Assembly: GCF_002917095.1 (NCBI RefSeq)
Contig: NZ_PQGA01000001.1
Location: 1 to 64,000, forward strand
DNA: 64,000 nucleotides
Direction of reading: 5' to 3'
DNA from: Paraburkholderia eburnea
GTDB taxonomy: Bacteria > Pseudomonadota > Gammaproteobacteria > Burkholderiales > Burkholderiaceae
In this document: positions 37,282 through 46,991 of the stretch, piece after piece
How positions within the stretch are numbered: position 1 is the stretch's first letter
Layout of the letters: every line of letters begins with the position of its first letter
Translations under genes and position numbers: made by a program
Notes under the pieces: generated by a model
Database searches by the model: none
Seen by the model: only the letters and a program-made list of their open reading frames with translations
Told to the model about the DNA's origin: nothing

Positions 37282-38298
37282 TTACGCCCCAGGATTCCAG
37301 TCGAGCACGATCTTGCCGACGTGCTCGCTGCTTTCCATCAGCGCGTGCGCTTCGGCGGCCTGCTCGGCCGGGAAGACCTTGTAGACGACCGGCTTGATGC
37401 GCCCGTCCTCGATCAGCGGCCAGACTTGCGCCTTCAGCTCGCCCGCGATCTGCGCCTTGAAGTCGACGGAGCGCGCGCGCAGGGTCGAACCCGTGATCGT
37501 CAGACGGCGGCGCAGAATCTCGCCCATGTTGATTTCGCCCTTCGAACCGCCGAGCGTCGCAATCAGCACGAGGCGCCCGCCCGTCGCGAGCGCCGACAGT
37601 TCGCGCGCCACATAACCGCCCGCCACCATGTCGAGGATCACGTCCACGCCGCGATCGTGGGTCAGCGCCTTGACCACTTCCACGAAGTCTTCGCTGCGGT
37701 AATTGATCGCGCGCTCCGCACCGAGCGCCTCGCAGGCGCGGCACTTGTCGTCCGACCCGGCGGTGGCGAACACGCGAAAACCCAGCGCGTGGGCGATCTG
37801 GATCGCCGTCACGCCGATACCGCTCGAACCGCCCTGCACCAGCAGCGTTTCATTCTCCCCGCCCTCGCCGCGGCCAAGCTGGGCACGCTGGAACACGTTG
37901 CTCCAGACGGTGAAGAAGGTTTCCGGCAGCGATGCGGCTTCGATATCGGTGAGTCCCCTGGGCACCGGCAGACACTGCCCGAGCGGCGCGACCGCATATT
38001 CGGCATAGCCGCCGCCCGCGATCAGCGCGCACACGCGATCGCCCAGTTTCAGGCCAAACGGATTGTGTTTTTCGTCGAGGTTGCCGCCGACGATCTCGCC
38101 TGCGATCTCCAGTCCCGGTAGATCGGAGATGCCCGGCGGCGGCGCGTAGGCGCCCTTGCGCTGGAACACGTCCGGCCGGTTCACGCCCGACGCGCTCACT
38201 TTGATCAGCACTTCGCCGGCTTTCGGCTCGGGTGTTGCGCGCTCGGCCAGCTTGAGCACGTCCGGTGCGCCGAATTCGGTTATCTCGATTGCCTTCAT
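37282..38298 (-). CDS. NAD(P)H-quinone oxidoreductase (zeta-crystallin/PIG3-type MDR)
   Basis: A 338-residue medium-chain dehydrogenase/reductase lacking the structural zinc cysteines, with the quinone oxidoreductase signature VQGGSSGIGVTAIQIAHALG binding NADPH. It starts MKAIEITEFGAPDVLKL. The PIG3 subfamily reduces quinones by one or two electrons in the cytosol. It stands alone between tpiA and the pnp terminator; no own terminator was clear. Confidence 0.88.
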   Translation of the reverse strand: MKAIEITEFGAPDVLKLAERATPEPKAGEVLIKVSASGVNRPDVFQRKGAYAPPPGISDLPGLEIAGEIVGGNLDEKHNPFGLKLGDRVCALIAGGGYAEYAVAPLGQCLPVPRGLTDIEAASLPETFFTVWSNVFQRAQLGRGEGGENETLLVQGGSSGIGVTAIQIAHALGFRVFATAGSDDKCRACEALGAERAINYRSEDFVEVVKALTHDRGVDVILDMVAGGYVARELSALATGGRLVLIATLGGSKGEINMGEILRRRLTITGSTLRARSVDFKAQIAGELKAQVWPLIEDGRIKPVVYKVFPAEQAAEAHALMESSEHVGKIVLDWNPGA

Positions 38299-38390
38299 TT
38301 CGCGTCTCCCAAGGGCTTTGCGCCAAGGTGTGGATGGCGCTGCGCCCGCGACGCGGCACGCACAGCAATCCCACCTACATTCTCATAAAA

Positions 38391-38426
38391 AAACGGCCGG
38401 CGCGCTCATCGCGCTACCGGCCGTTT
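38391..38426 (-). terminator. Terminator after pnp
   Basis: An 8-bp stem ACGGCCGG (38393-38400) / CCGGCCGT (38417-38424), extended by GCGC pairs inside, is followed on the minus strand by seven T residues. It lies 13 bp beyond the pnp stop. Confidence 0.88.
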
Positions 38427-38438
38427 CAGCTCACCGCC

Positions 38439-40589
38439 TTACTGCTGCGGCTCGCCCTGCGGTGCGTTGCCGCCATTGCCCTGCTCGTTGAGCAGTGCCT
38501 TCGCCGACAGGCGCACGCGACCCTTCTCGTCCGTCTGGATGACCTTGACCTTCACGATCTGGCCTTCCTTCAGATAGTCGTTGATGTCCTTGATACGCTC
38601 GTTGGCGATCTCGGAGATGTGCAGCAGACCATCCTTGCCCGGCAGCAGGTTCACGATCGCGCCGAAGTCCAGCAGCTTGAGGACCGCGCCTTCGTAGACC
38701 TGACCGACTTCGACTTCAGCCGTGATGTTCTCGATGCGCTTCTTCGCTTCGGCCATGCCTTCGCTCGAGGTCGAAGCAATCGTCACGACGCCGTCGTCCG
38801 AAATGTCGATGGTCGTGCCGGTTTCTTCCGTCAGCGCGCGGATCACCGAACCGCCCTTGCCGATCACGTCGCGGATCTTTTCCGGGTTGATCTTGATGGT
38901 GATCATGCGCGGAGCGTAAGCCGACAGTTCCGTGTTCACGCCCGACACCGCCGAGGTCATCTTGCTCAGGATGTGCATACGGCCTTCCTTCGCTTGCGCG
39001 AGGGCGACCTGCATGATTTCCTTCGTGATGCCCTGGATCTTGATGTCCATCTGCAGCGCGGTCACGCCAGCTTCCGTACCGGCCACCTTGAAGTCCATGT
39101 CGCCAAGGTGATCTTCATCGCCGAGGATGTCGGTCAGCACCGCGAACTTGTTGTCTTCGAGGATCAGGCCCATGGCGATGCCCGCGACGTGCGCCTTCAT
39201 CGGCACGCCGGCGTCCATCAGCGCGAGGCAGCCGCCGCACACCGAAGCCATCGACGACGAACCGTTCGATTCGGTGATTTCCGACACGACGCGGATCGAG
39301 TAGCCGAATTCTTCCGCGCTCGGCAGGCACGCGACGAGCGCGCGCTTGGCCAGACGGCCGTGGCCGATTTCGCGGCGCTTGGGCGAGCCAACACGGCCCG
39401 TTTCGCCGGTCGCGAACGGGGGCATGTTGTAGTGGAGCATGAAGCGGTCGCGGTATTCGCCTTCGAGCGCGTCGATGATCTGCTCGTCGCCCTTGGTGCC
39501 GAGCGTCGCGACGACCAGCGCCTGCGTTTCGCCACGCGTGAAGAGGGCCGAACCGTGGGTGCGCGGCAGCACGCCGGTGCGGATTTCGATCGGGCGGACC
39601 GTGCGCGTGTCACGGCCGTCGATTCGCGGCTCGCCGTTCAGGATCTGCGAACGGACGATCTTTGCTTCGAGGTCGAACAGGACGTTGCCGACCGACGCCT
39701 TGTCGGCCGCGACGGTGCCAGCGGCAGCCGCGTCTTCTTCAAGCTTCGCCGACGTCGCTGCGTAGACTTCCTTCAGCTTGGCCGAACGCTGTTGCTTGTC
39801 GCGCAGTTGGTATGCGGCGAGCAGGTCGCTGTGAGCGATTTCCGTCACGCGGGCGATCAGCGCTTCGTTCTTCGGCGCCGGCTGCCAGTCCCACTCGGGC
39901 TTGCCGCCGTCGCGAACCAGTTCATGGATCGCGTCGATCGCCGTTTGCATCTGCTCGTGACCGAACACGACCGCGCCGAGCATCACGTCTTCCGGCAGCT
40001 GGTCCGCTTCCGATTCGACCATCAGCACTGCGCGTTCCGTGCCTGCGACCACGAGGTCGAGACGCGACTGCTTGCTTTGCGAGCGCGTCGGGTTCAGAAC
40101 GAATTCGTTGTTGATGTAGGCCACGCGCGCGGCGCCGACCGGGCCGTTGAACGGCAGACCCGAGATCGCCAGCGCAGCCGACGCGCCGATCAGCGCGGGG
40201 ATGTCAGCCGGGACTTCCGGGTTGATCGACAGGACGTGGATCACGACCTGCACTTCGTTGTAATAGCCTTCCGGGAACAGCGGGCGCAGCGGACGGTCGA
40301 TCAGGCGCGAGATCAGCGTTTCGCCTTCGGACGGACGGCCTTCGCGGCGGAAGAAACCGCCCGGGATCTTGCCGGCCGAATAGGTCTTTTCGATGTAATC
40401 GACGGTGAGCGGGAAGAAGTCTTGACCCGGCTTGGCCGTCTTCGCGCCGACGACGGTCGCGAGCACGACGGTGTCTTCGACGTCGACGATGACGGCGCCG
40501 CTCGCCTGACGGGCGATTTCACCGGTTTCGAGGCGCACATTGTGCTGACCCCATTTGAATTCCTTCACGACTTTATTGAACATGGTCAT
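38439..40589 (-). CDS. pnp: Polyribonucleotide nucleotidyltransferase (PNPase)
   Basis: A 716-residue trimeric 3'-5' phosphorolytic exoribonuclease. Domain order: RNase PH domain 1, an all-helical linker, RNase PH domain 2 ([17 protein letters not shown]), a KH domain ([17 protein letters not shown]) and an S1 domain ([18 protein letters not shown]). It acts in mRNA decay, often in the degradosome. Upstream, AAGGAG is 9 bases before ATG 40589 ([11 protein letters not shown]), which I chose over a GTG at 40595 and an ATG at 40583. It follows rpsO with a long, structured leader, as in many bacteria. Confidence 0.96.
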   Translation of the reverse strand: MTMFNKVVKEFKWGQHNVRLETGEIARQASGAVIVDVEDTVVLATVVGAKTAKPGQDFFPLTVDYIEKTYSAGKIPGGFFRREGRPSEGETLISRLIDRPLRPLFPEGYYNEVQVVIHVLSINPEVPADIPALIGASAALAISGLPFNGPVGAARVAYINNEFVLNPTRSQSKQSRLDLVVAGTERAVLMVESEADQLPEDVMLGAVVFGHEQMQTAIDAIHELVRDGGKPEWDWQPAPKNEALIARVTEIAHSDLLAAYQLRDKQQRSAKLKEVYAATSAKLEEDAAAAGTVAADKASVGNVLFDLEAKIVRSQILNGEPRIDGRDTRTVRPIEIRTGVLPRTHGSALFTRGETQALVVATLGTKGDEQIIDALEGEYRDRFMLHYNMPPFATGETGRVGSPKRREIGHGRLAKRALVACLPSAEEFGYSIRVVSEITESNGSSSMASVCGGCLALMDAGVPMKAHVAGIAMGLILEDNKFAVLTDILGDEDHLGDMDFKVAGTEAGVTALQMDIKIQGITKEIMQVALAQAKEGRMHILSKMTSAVSGVNTELSAYAPRMITIKINPEKIRDVIGKGGSVIRALTEETGTTIDISDDGVVTIASTSSEGMAEAKKRIENITAEVEVGQVYEGAVLKLLDFGAIVNLLPGKDGLLHISEIANERIKDINDYLKEGQIVKVKVIQTDEKGRVRLSAKALLNEQGNGGNAPQGEPQQ

Positions 40590-40688
40590 GGTCACTCACT
40601 CCTTACTCATTTGTTATGCGTCGCCCGCACACGCGGACGTCGCGGCAAGACAGGTTCCGGCACCGCGCAGGTCAGAGGAGTGTTATGC

Positions 40689-40757
40689 CATTCCAGCGCG
40701 TCGCGCGGCGGTGAACACGCTGCGGCGTGCTGTCGCGCCGCACGATGCGATGGAATG
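40689..40757 (-). promoter_or_regulatory. Large inverted repeat in the pnp leader (likely RNase III/PNPase control hairpin)
   Basis: Left arm 40689-40711 and right arm 40735-40757 can pair over about 22 bp with a few mismatches, starting with CATTCCA/TGGAATG. The loop contains a further hairpin, CACGC (40716-40720) with GCGTG (40725-40729). In E. coli the pnp leader forms a stem cut by RNase III so that PNPase represses its own synthesis. Position and size fit the same role, but the sequence is different and the role is inferred. Confidence 0.55.
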
Positions 40758-40887
40758 ACACAAAACTCTGCCCCGTGGCCCGGCCCTGCTGCTTGTAGTA
40801 CTGCGTCTGTGCTGCTTCTACTGCCAGGTGTTACGTTGTGCTGCCTTGTACTGCTATCCGGCACGCATCGCGAGAAGCGTACCGTTC

Positions 40888-40927
40888 AAAAACAAAATGC
40901 CTGCATCAGTGGAACTGACACAGGCAT
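40888..40927 (-). terminator. rpsO terminator/attenuating hairpin
   Basis: ATGCCTG (40897-40903) pairs with CAGGCAT (40921-40927), with further TCAG/CTGA pairing inside; TTTTGTTTTT follows on the minus strand. It lies 20 bp after the rpsO stop. Some read-through into pnp is possible, as in E. coli. Confidence 0.8.
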
Positions 40928-40947
40928 CTTTCTGCAAGACCTTGCGA

Positions 40948-41217
40948 TTACTTGCGCAGACCCAGCTTTTCGATCAGTGCGCGGTAACGATCAGCGTCCT
41001 TGCCCTTCAGGTAGTCGAGCAGCTTGCGGCGGCGGCTCACCATGCGCAGCAGACCGCGGCGGCTGTGGTGGTCCTTCGCGTGCGACTTGAAGTGGCCAGT
41101 CAGTTCGTTGATACGCGACGTCAGGAGTGCAACCTGAACTTCGGGCGAACCCGTGTCGCCGGTGCCGCGCGCGAATTGCGCGACGATGTCGGACTTCTTG
41201 ATATCTGCTACGGACAT
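40948..41217 (-). CDS. rpsO: 30S ribosomal protein S15
   Basis: An 89-residue S15 starting [18 protein letters not shown]. The conserved helix [19 protein letters not shown] and the [17 protein letters not shown] segment ([16 protein letters not shown]) bind the 16S rRNA central domain. ATG 41217 is chosen although the frame extends upstream to 41286. A -10-like TACAAT lies at 41314-41309, giving a ~85-nt leader that could carry S15 autoregulation. Confidence 0.97.
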   Translation of the reverse strand: MSVADIKKSDIVAQFARGTGDTGSPEVQVALLTSRINELTGHFKSHAKDHHSRRGLLRMVSRRRKLLDYLKGKDADRYRALIEKLGLRK

Positions 41218-41308
41218 TTTACTTTTCCTTAAAAACAAACGAGCGGTCACGGAAGAAAGGCCGTGCCGTGCCTGGTTCTTACCCACCGTGAATTACGGCG
41301 AGTCCAGC

Positions 41309-41314
41309 ATTGTA
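41309..41314 (-). promoter_or_regulatory. Probable rpsO -10 element
   Basis: The minus-strand TACAAT in the context GCTACAATGC lies about 92 bp upstream of the rpsO ATG. No clear -35 is visible at 16-18 bp, so the call rests on the -10 alone. Confidence 0.4.
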
Positions 41315-41379
41315 GCACAGCCGGGTCAGGCCGAGAGCCGCCTGGGTTTGCCCACGCCTTTGCCACGCCTTTGTCGGGA

Positions 41380-42672
41380 TCAAGGCCGCTTCATCTGACA
41401 GGTCGTCGCGGGTACGGTACGCTCCGGCGGCAGCGCCAGCACCGTGCGGAAGCCGTAGCCCGAGCCTTCGTTGTCATAGCGCACGCCCGGCGTTCCCTGC
41501 CTGTCCATCTGCATGACGTAAAGGGGCTGGATCATCTGGTGATCCTCGGCGCGCATCCACATCGGATGGAAGCCATTGTCGAAGCGCATGCCCTCCAGCG
41601 CTTTCGCCACCGCCTCGGGATCGGACGAGGCCGCCTTCGTCATCGCCTGCGCGAGCATTTCGACCAGCATTTCCATGCGCAGCACCGGATAGTCGTCCGC
41701 CGCAGCCGGATAGCGCACGCGGAACGCCTGATACCAGGCGTCCGACGACGCGCCGCCCGCGTTCGGGTGCCAGTCGGCGACCGCGATCACGCGCTTGACG
41801 CCCGCATCGCCCAGCGCCGCCGGCGCGCCCAGGCTGTTGCCGTAGAACGTGTAGAAGCGGGTGTCGAGACCTTGCTCGCGCGCCGCCTTCACCAGCAGCG
41901 TGAGGTCGTTGCCCCAGTTGCCGGTGATGACGGCGTCGGCGCCCGACGCGCGGATCTTGGCGATATACGGCGCAAAATCCTTCACGCGGCCGATCGGATG
42001 AAACTCGTCGCCGACCACGGCGATATCCGGACGCTGCTTGCCCAGCGCCGCGCGCGCGAGCGTGCTTACGTCGTGGCCGAAGCTGTAGTCCTGGTTGAGC
42101 AGATAGACCTTCTTCACCGATTTATCGGCGGCGATCACGTCCGCAAGCGCGTCCATGCGCATACCCGCGTGCGCGTCGAAGCGGAAATGCCAGAAGCTGC
42201 AGTTGGCATTGGTGAGCGCGGGATCGTCGGCGGAATAATTGAGGAACAACTCGCGATTTTCCGGCTCGCGCGCATTCTGGCGGTCGATGGCCGCGACGAG
42301 CGCCGCCGCCACCGCCGAGCTGTTGCCCTGCATGACGAAGCCGATATGGCGGTCCTGCGCGGCACGCAGTTGCATCAGCGCGGCTTCGGTACTGCCCTTG
42401 CTGTCGAGCACGACCAGTTCCAGCGGATGACGCCCATCGGGCAGCGCCACGCCACCCGCCGCGTTCACGCGCTCCACGCCGAAGCGCAGATTGCGCTCGA
42501 CAGCCGCGCCCGCATCGGCGAACGGCCCCGACATGCCCTCGATCAACGCGAGCTGGATGGGCTTGCCGGTGTTCGCGGCTTGCGCATTCGCGCAAGGCAG
42601 CGCGAGCAGCCCTGCCGCTGCCGTCAGCGTGGCGAGCAGTGCGAACGCCTTGCGCGGGTATTGGGACTTCAT
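41380..42672 (-). CDS. Periplasmic ligand-binding protein of a branched-chain-amino-acid-type ABC system
   Basis: A 430-residue protein with a Sec signal peptide (KAFALLATLTAAAGLLALPCANAQA cut into a ~32-residue leader). The mature part is a type I periplasmic binding fold (LivJ/Peripla_BP_6), with LIEGMSGPFADAGAA, LVVLDSKGSTEAAL and ITGNWGNDLTLLVKAAR. Such proteins deliver amino acids or amides to LivHMGF-like permeases. No permease or ATPase genes are next to it, so it is an orphan receptor or its partners are elsewhere. Cys residues at the end (TTCQMKRP) are unusual. Ligand unknown. Confidence 0.82.
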   Translation of the reverse strand: MKSQYPRKAFALLATLTAAAGLLALPCANAQAANTGKPIQLALIEGMSGPFADAGAAVERNLRFGVERVNAAGGVALPDGRHPLELVVLDSKGSTEAALMQLRAAQDRHIGFVMQGNSSAVAAALVAAIDRQNAREPENRELFLNYSADDPALTNANCSFWHFRFDAHAGMRMDALADVIAADKSVKKVYLLNQDYSFGHDVSTLARAALGKQRPDIAVVGDEFHPIGRVKDFAPYIAKIRASGADAVITGNWGNDLTLLVKAAREQGLDTRFYTFYGNSLGAPAALGDAGVKRVIAVADWHPNAGGASSDAWYQAFRVRYPAAADDYPVLRMEMLVEMLAQAMTKAASSDPEAVAKALEGMRFDNGFHPMWMRAEDHQMIQPLYVMQMDRQGTPGVRYDNEGSGYGFRTVLALPPERTVPATTCQMKRP

Positions 42673-42906
42673 GCGCTCATTCCTCGTTTTATGTGTCTGG
42701 CTCAGGTGAAGCGCGGATCATAGGACGCGCACGCGCGCCGCCGCAAGCCCGGCGTCGCTCACCGGACCACCCCGCGAAATCGCGCCGTGTCAAAATAACG
42801 GTTCCATAATGGTTGCAACCGCGGGTTCTGACCGCCGGCTCCGACCGATTCGAAATCGCGCACCGCATTCGCTCGTGATCCCTGCGAGCGAGCGCCGGGA
42901 GACTTC

Positions 42907-43485
42907 ATGCTCAACCGCCTTTCCTCTGCCCTCACCGCGCTGGTCGCTCCAGTTGCGCGCCTGACGGCCCTCACACGCGGCCTGCCGCTGCCGCGCCGCG
43001 TGCTCGCCGCAGGCCTCGGCACGCTTGCGCTGGCCGGCTGCGTGCCGCCGTGGCAGCAATTCCACGCTGGCGACGACGCCCAGGCCGTGATCGCCCGCTT
43101 TGGGCCGCCGCGCGAAAGCTACGACCTGCCCAATGGCGGCAAGCGCCTGATGTGGCCGACCCAGCCGATGGGCGAAACCACCGTCGCCGCCGACATCGAC
43201 GGCAGCGGCAAGGTCGTCAACGTGCGCCAGGTGCTGCAGCCCAACGAGTTCTACAAGGCCGAGATCGGCAAGTGGACGCGCACCGACGTGCTCGTGAACT
43301 TCGGCCGCCCGGAAGAAACCGCCTATTTCCGGCTGATGAAGAAGGAAGCGTGGACTTACCGTTATCTGGAAGACAACGTCTGGTACATGCTCTACAGCTT
43401 TTACTTCGACGACCAGGGCATTCTGCGGCTCACGCAGAAGACGCCCGATCCGCTGCACGATCCGGATCTGCGCAACCGGTTCTGA
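42907..43485 (+). CDS. Outer-membrane-type lipoprotein
   Basis: A 192-residue protein with a lipobox LALAGC (lipidated Cys45) after a long n-region of ~30 residues. The residue after the Cys is Val, with no Asp at +2, so sorting to the outer membrane is expected. The mature part contains two repeats of a DVLxxFGxPxE-like unit (AVIARFGPPRESYDLP and DVLVNFGRPEETAYF), reminiscent of the BamE/SmpA fold, which recognises small strand-helix units. Function unknown. A -10-like CATAAT lies near 42804-42809. It ends at a bidirectional terminator before leuA. Confidence 0.8.
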   Translation: MLNRLSSALTALVAPVARLTALTRGLPLPRRVLAAGLGTLALAGCVPPWQQFHAGDDAQAVIARFGPPRESYDLPNGGKRLMWPTQPMGETTVAADIDGSGKVVNVRQVLQPNEFYKAEIGKWTRTDVLVNFGRPEETAYFRLMKKEAWTYRYLEDNVWYMLYSFYFDDQGILRLTQKTPDPLHDPDLRNRF

Positions 43486-43506
43486 TCCCCTGGGCCGCCT
43501 GAAAGC

Positions 43507-43542
43507 AAAACCCCCGCGCTCTCGCGAGCACGGGGGTTTTTT
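43507..43542. terminator. Bidirectional intrinsic terminator
   Basis: AAAACCCCCG (43507-43516) pairs with CGGGGGTTTT (43531-43540) around an inner CGCGAG loop; T runs occur on both strands. It separates the lipoprotein gene (+) from leuA (-). Confidence 0.88.
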
Positions 43543-43568
43543 AACGACGACGACAACAGCGCGAACGC

Positions 43569-45116
43569 TTACGAGCGCTGCGGATTGAGCTTGTCGTTAT
43601 CCGAATGCAGCTTGTTGAGCGCCGAGATATACGCCTTGGCCGAAGCCGCGACGATATCCGGATCGGTGCCCACGCCGTTGACGATGCGGCCGGCCTTCGA
43701 CAGACGCACCGTCACTTCGCCCTGCGCCTGGGTGCCGGTCGTGATCGCGTTCACCGAATACAGCAGGAGTTCCGAGCCGCTGCCCACTTCGGTTTCGATC
43801 GCGTTGAAGGTTGCATCGACCGGACCGTTGCCCGCGGCTTCGCCCGTGACTTCCGAGCCGTCCGCCGAAAACACGATACGCGCGTGCGGACGCTCGCCCG
43901 TTTCCGAGCGCTGCGACAGCGCGACGAACTTGTAGTGCTCCTTCTCCTGCGCTTCGGCTGATTCTTCGGTGACGATCGCGATGATGTCTTCGTCGAAGAT
44001 TTCGGCCTTGCGGTCGGCCAGTTCCTTGAAGCGAGCGAACGCGTTATTGAGTTCGCCTTCGCTTTCGAGTGTGATGCCCAGTTCCTGCAAGCGCTGCTTG
44101 AACGCGTTACGGCCCGAAAGCTTGCCGAGCACGATCTTGTTCGCGCTCCAGCCCACATCTTCCGCGCGCATGATTTCGTAGGTGTCGCGCGCCTTGAGCA
44201 CGCCGTCCTGGTGGATGCCCGAAGCGTGCGCGAACGCGTTGGCGCCCACCACGGCCTTGTTCGGCTGCACGACGAAACCGGTGATCTGCGACACGAGCTT
44301 GGAGGCCGGCACGATCTGCGACGTGTCGATGCCGAGATCGAGGCCGAAGTAGTCCTTGCGGGTCTTCACGGCCATGACGATTTCTTCGAGCGAGGTATTG
44401 CCCGCGCGCTCGCCGAGGCCGTTGATCGTGCACTCGACCTGACGCGCCCCGCCGATCTGCACACCGGCCAGCGAGTTCGCCACCGCCATGCCGAGGTCGT
44501 TATGGCAATGCACCGAAAACACCGCCTTGTCCGAGTTCGGAATGCGTTCGCGCAGCGTCTTCACGAGGTTGCCATACAGCTCTGGCACGCCGTAGCCGAC
44601 CGTATCGGCGATATTGATCGTGGTCGCACCCTCGGCGATGACGGCTTCGAGCACGCGGCACAGGAAGTCCATGTCCGAGCGGCTGCCGTCTTCCGGCGAG
44701 AACTCCACGTCGTTGGTGAACTTGCGCGCAAAACGCACTGCGAGCTTCGCCTGTTCGAGCACCTGCTCCGGCGACATGCGCAGCTTCTTCTCCATGTGCA
44801 GCGGCGACGTGGCGATGAAGGTGTGAATGCGGAAGTGGTCGGCGGGCTTGAGCGCGTCGGCGGCGCGCTGGATGTCCTTGTCGTTGGCGCGGGCCAGCGA
44901 GCAGATCGTGCTGTCCTTGATCAGGCCGGCGATCGTGTGGATCGCGTCGAAATCGCCATTCGAGCTGGCCGCGAAGCCGGCTTCGATGATGTCGACCTTC
45001 ATGCGCTCGAGTTGCTTCGCGATACGGATCTTCTCTTCCTTCGTCATCGACGCACCGGGCGACTGTTCGCCGTCACGCAACGTCGTATCGAAGATGATGA
45101 GCTTGTCTGCTGCCAT
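43569..45116 (-). CDS. leuA: 2-isopropylmalate synthase
   Basis: A 515-residue enzyme condensing acetyl-CoA with 2-oxoisovalerate, the first step of leucine synthesis. The HMGL-like catalytic domain starts with [18 protein letters not shown] and includes the metal-binding [16 protein letters not shown]. The C-terminal ~120 residues form the LeuA allosteric domain for leucine feedback. The start follows CCCGGAGACCC (SD GGAG). A promoter at 45341-45313 and a 27-codon leader ORF precede it. Confidence 0.96.
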   Translation of the reverse strand: MAADKLIIFDTTLRDGEQSPGASMTKEEKIRIAKQLERMKVDIIEAGFAASSNGDFDAIHTIAGLIKDSTICSLARANDKDIQRAADALKPADHFRIHTFIATSPLHMEKKLRMSPEQVLEQAKLAVRFARKFTNDVEFSPEDGSRSDMDFLCRVLEAVIAEGATTINIADTVGYGVPELYGNLVKTLRERIPNSDKAVFSVHCHNDLGMAVANSLAGVQIGGARQVECTINGLGERAGNTSLEEIVMAVKTRKDYFGLDLGIDTSQIVPASKLVSQITGFVVQPNKAVVGANAFAHASGIHQDGVLKARDTYEIMRAEDVGWSANKIVLGKLSGRNAFKQRLQELGITLESEGELNNAFARFKELADRKAEIFDEDIIAIVTEESAEAQEKEHYKFVALSQRSETGERPHARIVFSADGSEVTGEAAGNGPVDATFNAIETEVGSGSELLLYSVNAITTGTQAQGEVTVRLSKAGRIVNGVGTDPDIVAASAKAYISALNKLHSDNDKLNPQRS

Positions 45117-45222
45117 TTTGGGTCTCCGGGGGGACTTGTTCAGTGTCTAAAACGGATTTCGGGTGTTCGCGCCACCGATGGCGACGCTGACAATGAACGA
45201 GGCTTACGGAGGGCGAGCGAGA

Positions 45223-45306
45223 TCAGCGCGGCAGGCGCGCTAGCGCTAGCGTGCGTAGGGGCGCGCCGGCTTGAAGGGAGAAGAAGGGGAACTGGATGGT
45301 GTCCAT
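45223..45306 (-). CDS. Probable leaderless leucine leader peptide (leuL-like)
   Basis: A 27-residue frame encodes MDTIQFPFFSLQAGAPLRTL followed by ALARLPR. Leu codons are CTT, CTA, CTA, CTA, CTG at residues 11, 17, 20, 22 and 25; CTA is very rare in this GC-rich genome, so clustering of three is striking. Its A of ATG (45306) falls exactly 7 nt after the -10 hexamer, the expected transcription start, so the mRNA would be leaderless. It precedes leuA by 106 nt. A hairpin CGCCA-CCGA-TGGCG lies at 45170-45183, but no classical T-tailed terminator was found. Confidence 0.55.
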   Translation of the reverse strand: MDTIQFPFFSLQAGAPLRTLALARLPR

Positions 45307-45312
45307 CAGCCG

Positions 45313-45341
45313 ACTATAGCCGGATTCCGCCGATAGCGCAA
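45313..45341 (-). promoter_or_regulatory. leuA promoter
   Basis: Minus-strand -35 TTGCGC (45341-45336) and -10 TATAGT (45318-45313) are 17 bp apart. The predicted start is 45306, giving a ~190-nt leader ahead of leuA that contains the Leu-rich ORF. A 12-bp palindrome GCTAGCGCTAGC lies within that ORF and could alternatively be a protein-binding site. Confidence 0.65.
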
Positions 45342-45361
45342 TCCGGGTGGGCCGCGGAAAA

Positions 45362-45390
45362 CAAAAAGGGCCGCGCTCGCGCGCAGCCCT
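45362..45390 (-). terminator. Terminator of the psd-pssA operon
   Basis: A GC-rich stem (AGGGC-GCGCG type, AGGGCTGCGCGC paired with GCGCGGCCCT with one bulge) is followed on the minus strand by TTTTTG. It lies 24 bp after the pssA stop and just before the leuA promoter. Confidence 0.75.
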
Positions 45391-45413
45391 CTGGATTCAG
45401 CGATTCAAGCGCC

Positions 45414-46289
45414 CTACCGCTCTCTTGGCGATGAGCGCGCCGGGTTATTGCGCCCGCGCACCGACTGCCAGGCCCAGAACACATAGCCCGAAAGGCCATA
45501 GAGCACGAACAGGCCGAACAGCATCAGCGGCGGATCGGACGAGACCAGCACGAAAGCCACCACCACCAGCAGCGTGGCCGCGAACGGCACGCGATGGCGC
45601 ACGTCGAGCGCCTTGCCGCTGTAGAACGGCGCGTTCGACACCATCGTCACGCCCGCGTAGATCGTCAGCACGAAAGCGACCCACGGCAGCCATGAGAGCT
45701 TCACCGGCACGCGGTTGTCGGTAGCCAGCCAGACGAAGCCCGCGATCAGCGCAGCCGCGGCCGGGCTCGGCAGGCCCTGGAAAAAGCGCTTGTCCACCAC
45801 GGCAATGTTGGTGTTGAAACGCGCGAGCCGCAGCGCGGCGCCCGAGCAATAGACGAAGGCCGCCAGCCAGCCCCAGCGCCCGAGGTCCTTGAGCACCCAC
45901 TCGTACATCACGAGCGCGGGCGCGACGCCGAACGAGACCATGTCCGACAGGCTGTCGAACTGCTCGCCGAACGCGCTCTGCGAATGCGTCATGCGCGCCA
46001 CGCGCCCGTCCATGCCGTCGAGCACCATCGCCACGAAGATGGCGATGGCCGCCACCTCGAAGCGCACGTTCATGGCCTGCACGACCGCGAAGAAACCGCA
46101 GAACAGCGCGGCGGTCGTGAACGCATTGGGCAGCAGATAGATGCCGCGCTTTTTCAGGAATTCCTGGCGGGCGGCACGGCGGCTAGCCGCAGGGCCAACG
46201 GACTCCTGCATGGCCTTGTTGCGGCGGAACGGTCGCGGTAGCGGCGCGTTGCCGGGATTACGGGGTCGACGCGGTTTGAGTCCGGCCAT
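45414..46289 (-). CDS. pssA: CDP-diacylglycerol--serine O-phosphatidyltransferase
   Basis: A 291-residue integral membrane enzyme (about eight helices) that makes phosphatidylserine from CDP-diacylglycerol and serine. The CDP-alcohol phosphotransferase motif is complete: DGMDGRVARMT...GEQFDSLSDMV. The N-terminal ~40 residues are Pro/Arg-rich. It lies 11 bp after psd in the same operon, so PE is made by the paired enzymes. Confidence 0.95.
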   Translation of the reverse strand: MAGLKPRRPRNPGNAPLPRPFRRNKAMQESVGPAASRRAARQEFLKKRGIYLLPNAFTTAALFCGFFAVVQAMNVRFEVAAIAIFVAMVLDGMDGRVARMTHSQSAFGEQFDSLSDMVSFGVAPALVMYEWVLKDLGRWGWLAAFVYCSGAALRLARFNTNIAVVDKRFFQGLPSPAAAALIAGFVWLATDNRVPVKLSWLPWVAFVLTIYAGVTMVSNAPFYSGKALDVRHRVPFAATLLVVVAFVLVSSDPPLMLFGLFVLYGLSGYVFWAWQSVRGRNNPARSSPRER

Positions 46290-46300
46290 CGGTGCCCTCC

Positions 46301-46954
46301 TTATGCCGATTGGGTCGGCAGTTCAGCGAGGATCGTCGACGAGGCGGAGACCTTCTCGCCGATCGACACGCGCGGCCGGCTGCCCACCGGCAGGTACACG
46401 TCGACGCGCGAGCCGAAGCGGATGAAGCCATAGCGCTGGCCGCGCGAGAGCGGCTCGCCTGCGCGCACGTAGCAAAGAATGCGGCGTGCGATCAGGCCCG
46501 CGATCTGCACCGAGGTCACGGTCGTGCCGTCGGCCATCGTGAGCACCACGGCGTTGCGCTCGTTCTCGGTCGAAGCCTTGTCGATGGCGGCGTTCAGATA
46601 CGCGCCCGGGAAGTATTCGACCTTGGCGACGGCGCCGTCCACGGGTGAGCGTTGCGAGTGGACGTTGAAGACGTTCATGAACACGCTGATCTTCAGCGCT
46701 TCACGGTTGGCATACGGGTCGTGCGCGGTTTCGACCGCAACGATGCGGCCATCGGCCGGACACAGCACGGCGTTGGCCTGGGTCGGAATCGGGCGCGGCG
46801 GATCGCGGAAGAACTGAACGACGAAAATCAGGATCAGCCAGAACGGCCATGCGTAGCCGAAGCCTGCGACCGCATGGATCAGAAGCGTCACGACGGCCGC
46901 AATGGCGATGAACGGCCAGCCTTCGCGCGCGATGATCGGATGGGGGTAATTCAT
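46301..46954 (-). CDS. psd: Phosphatidylserine decarboxylase (short, PSD-A type)
   Basis: A 217-residue proenzyme with two N-terminal helices and a catalytic domain. The self-cleavage site is Gly-Ser in [11 protein letters not shown] (near residue 182), which creates the pyruvoyl group on the alpha chain. It decarboxylates phosphatidylserine to phosphatidylethanolamine at the inner membrane. ATG 46954 ([11 protein letters not shown]) is preferred over an upstream in-frame codon at 46993. A TATAAT lies at 46975-46970, so it probably has its own start after the ilvC terminator. Confidence 0.93.
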   Translation of the reverse strand: MNYPHPIIAREGWPFIAIAAVVTLLIHAVAGFGYAWPFWLILIFVVQFFRDPPRPIPTQANAVLCPADGRIVAVETAHDPYANREALKISVFMNVFNVHSQRSPVDGAVAKVEYFPGAYLNAAIDKASTENERNAVVLTMADGTTVTSVQIAGLIARRILCYVRAGEPLSRGQRYGFIRFGSRVDVYLPVGSRPRVSIGEKVSASSTILAELPTQSA

Positions 46955-46991
46955 GTTGGCTTCGCAGTTATTATAAAAACCGTAGCATAGC

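Noticed and set aside
38265-41090. A long plus-strand reading frame (over 900 codons) across pnp and rpsO
   Set aside because: It is the antisense of well-supported pnp/rpsO, lacks known domains, and results from the high GC content that suppresses stops in other frames.
45150-45183. Intrinsic terminator in the leuA leader
   Set aside because: The CGCCA/TGGCG hairpin is short and the TTTT lies ~16 nt further, so it is not a normal terminator; the attenuation mechanism remains open.
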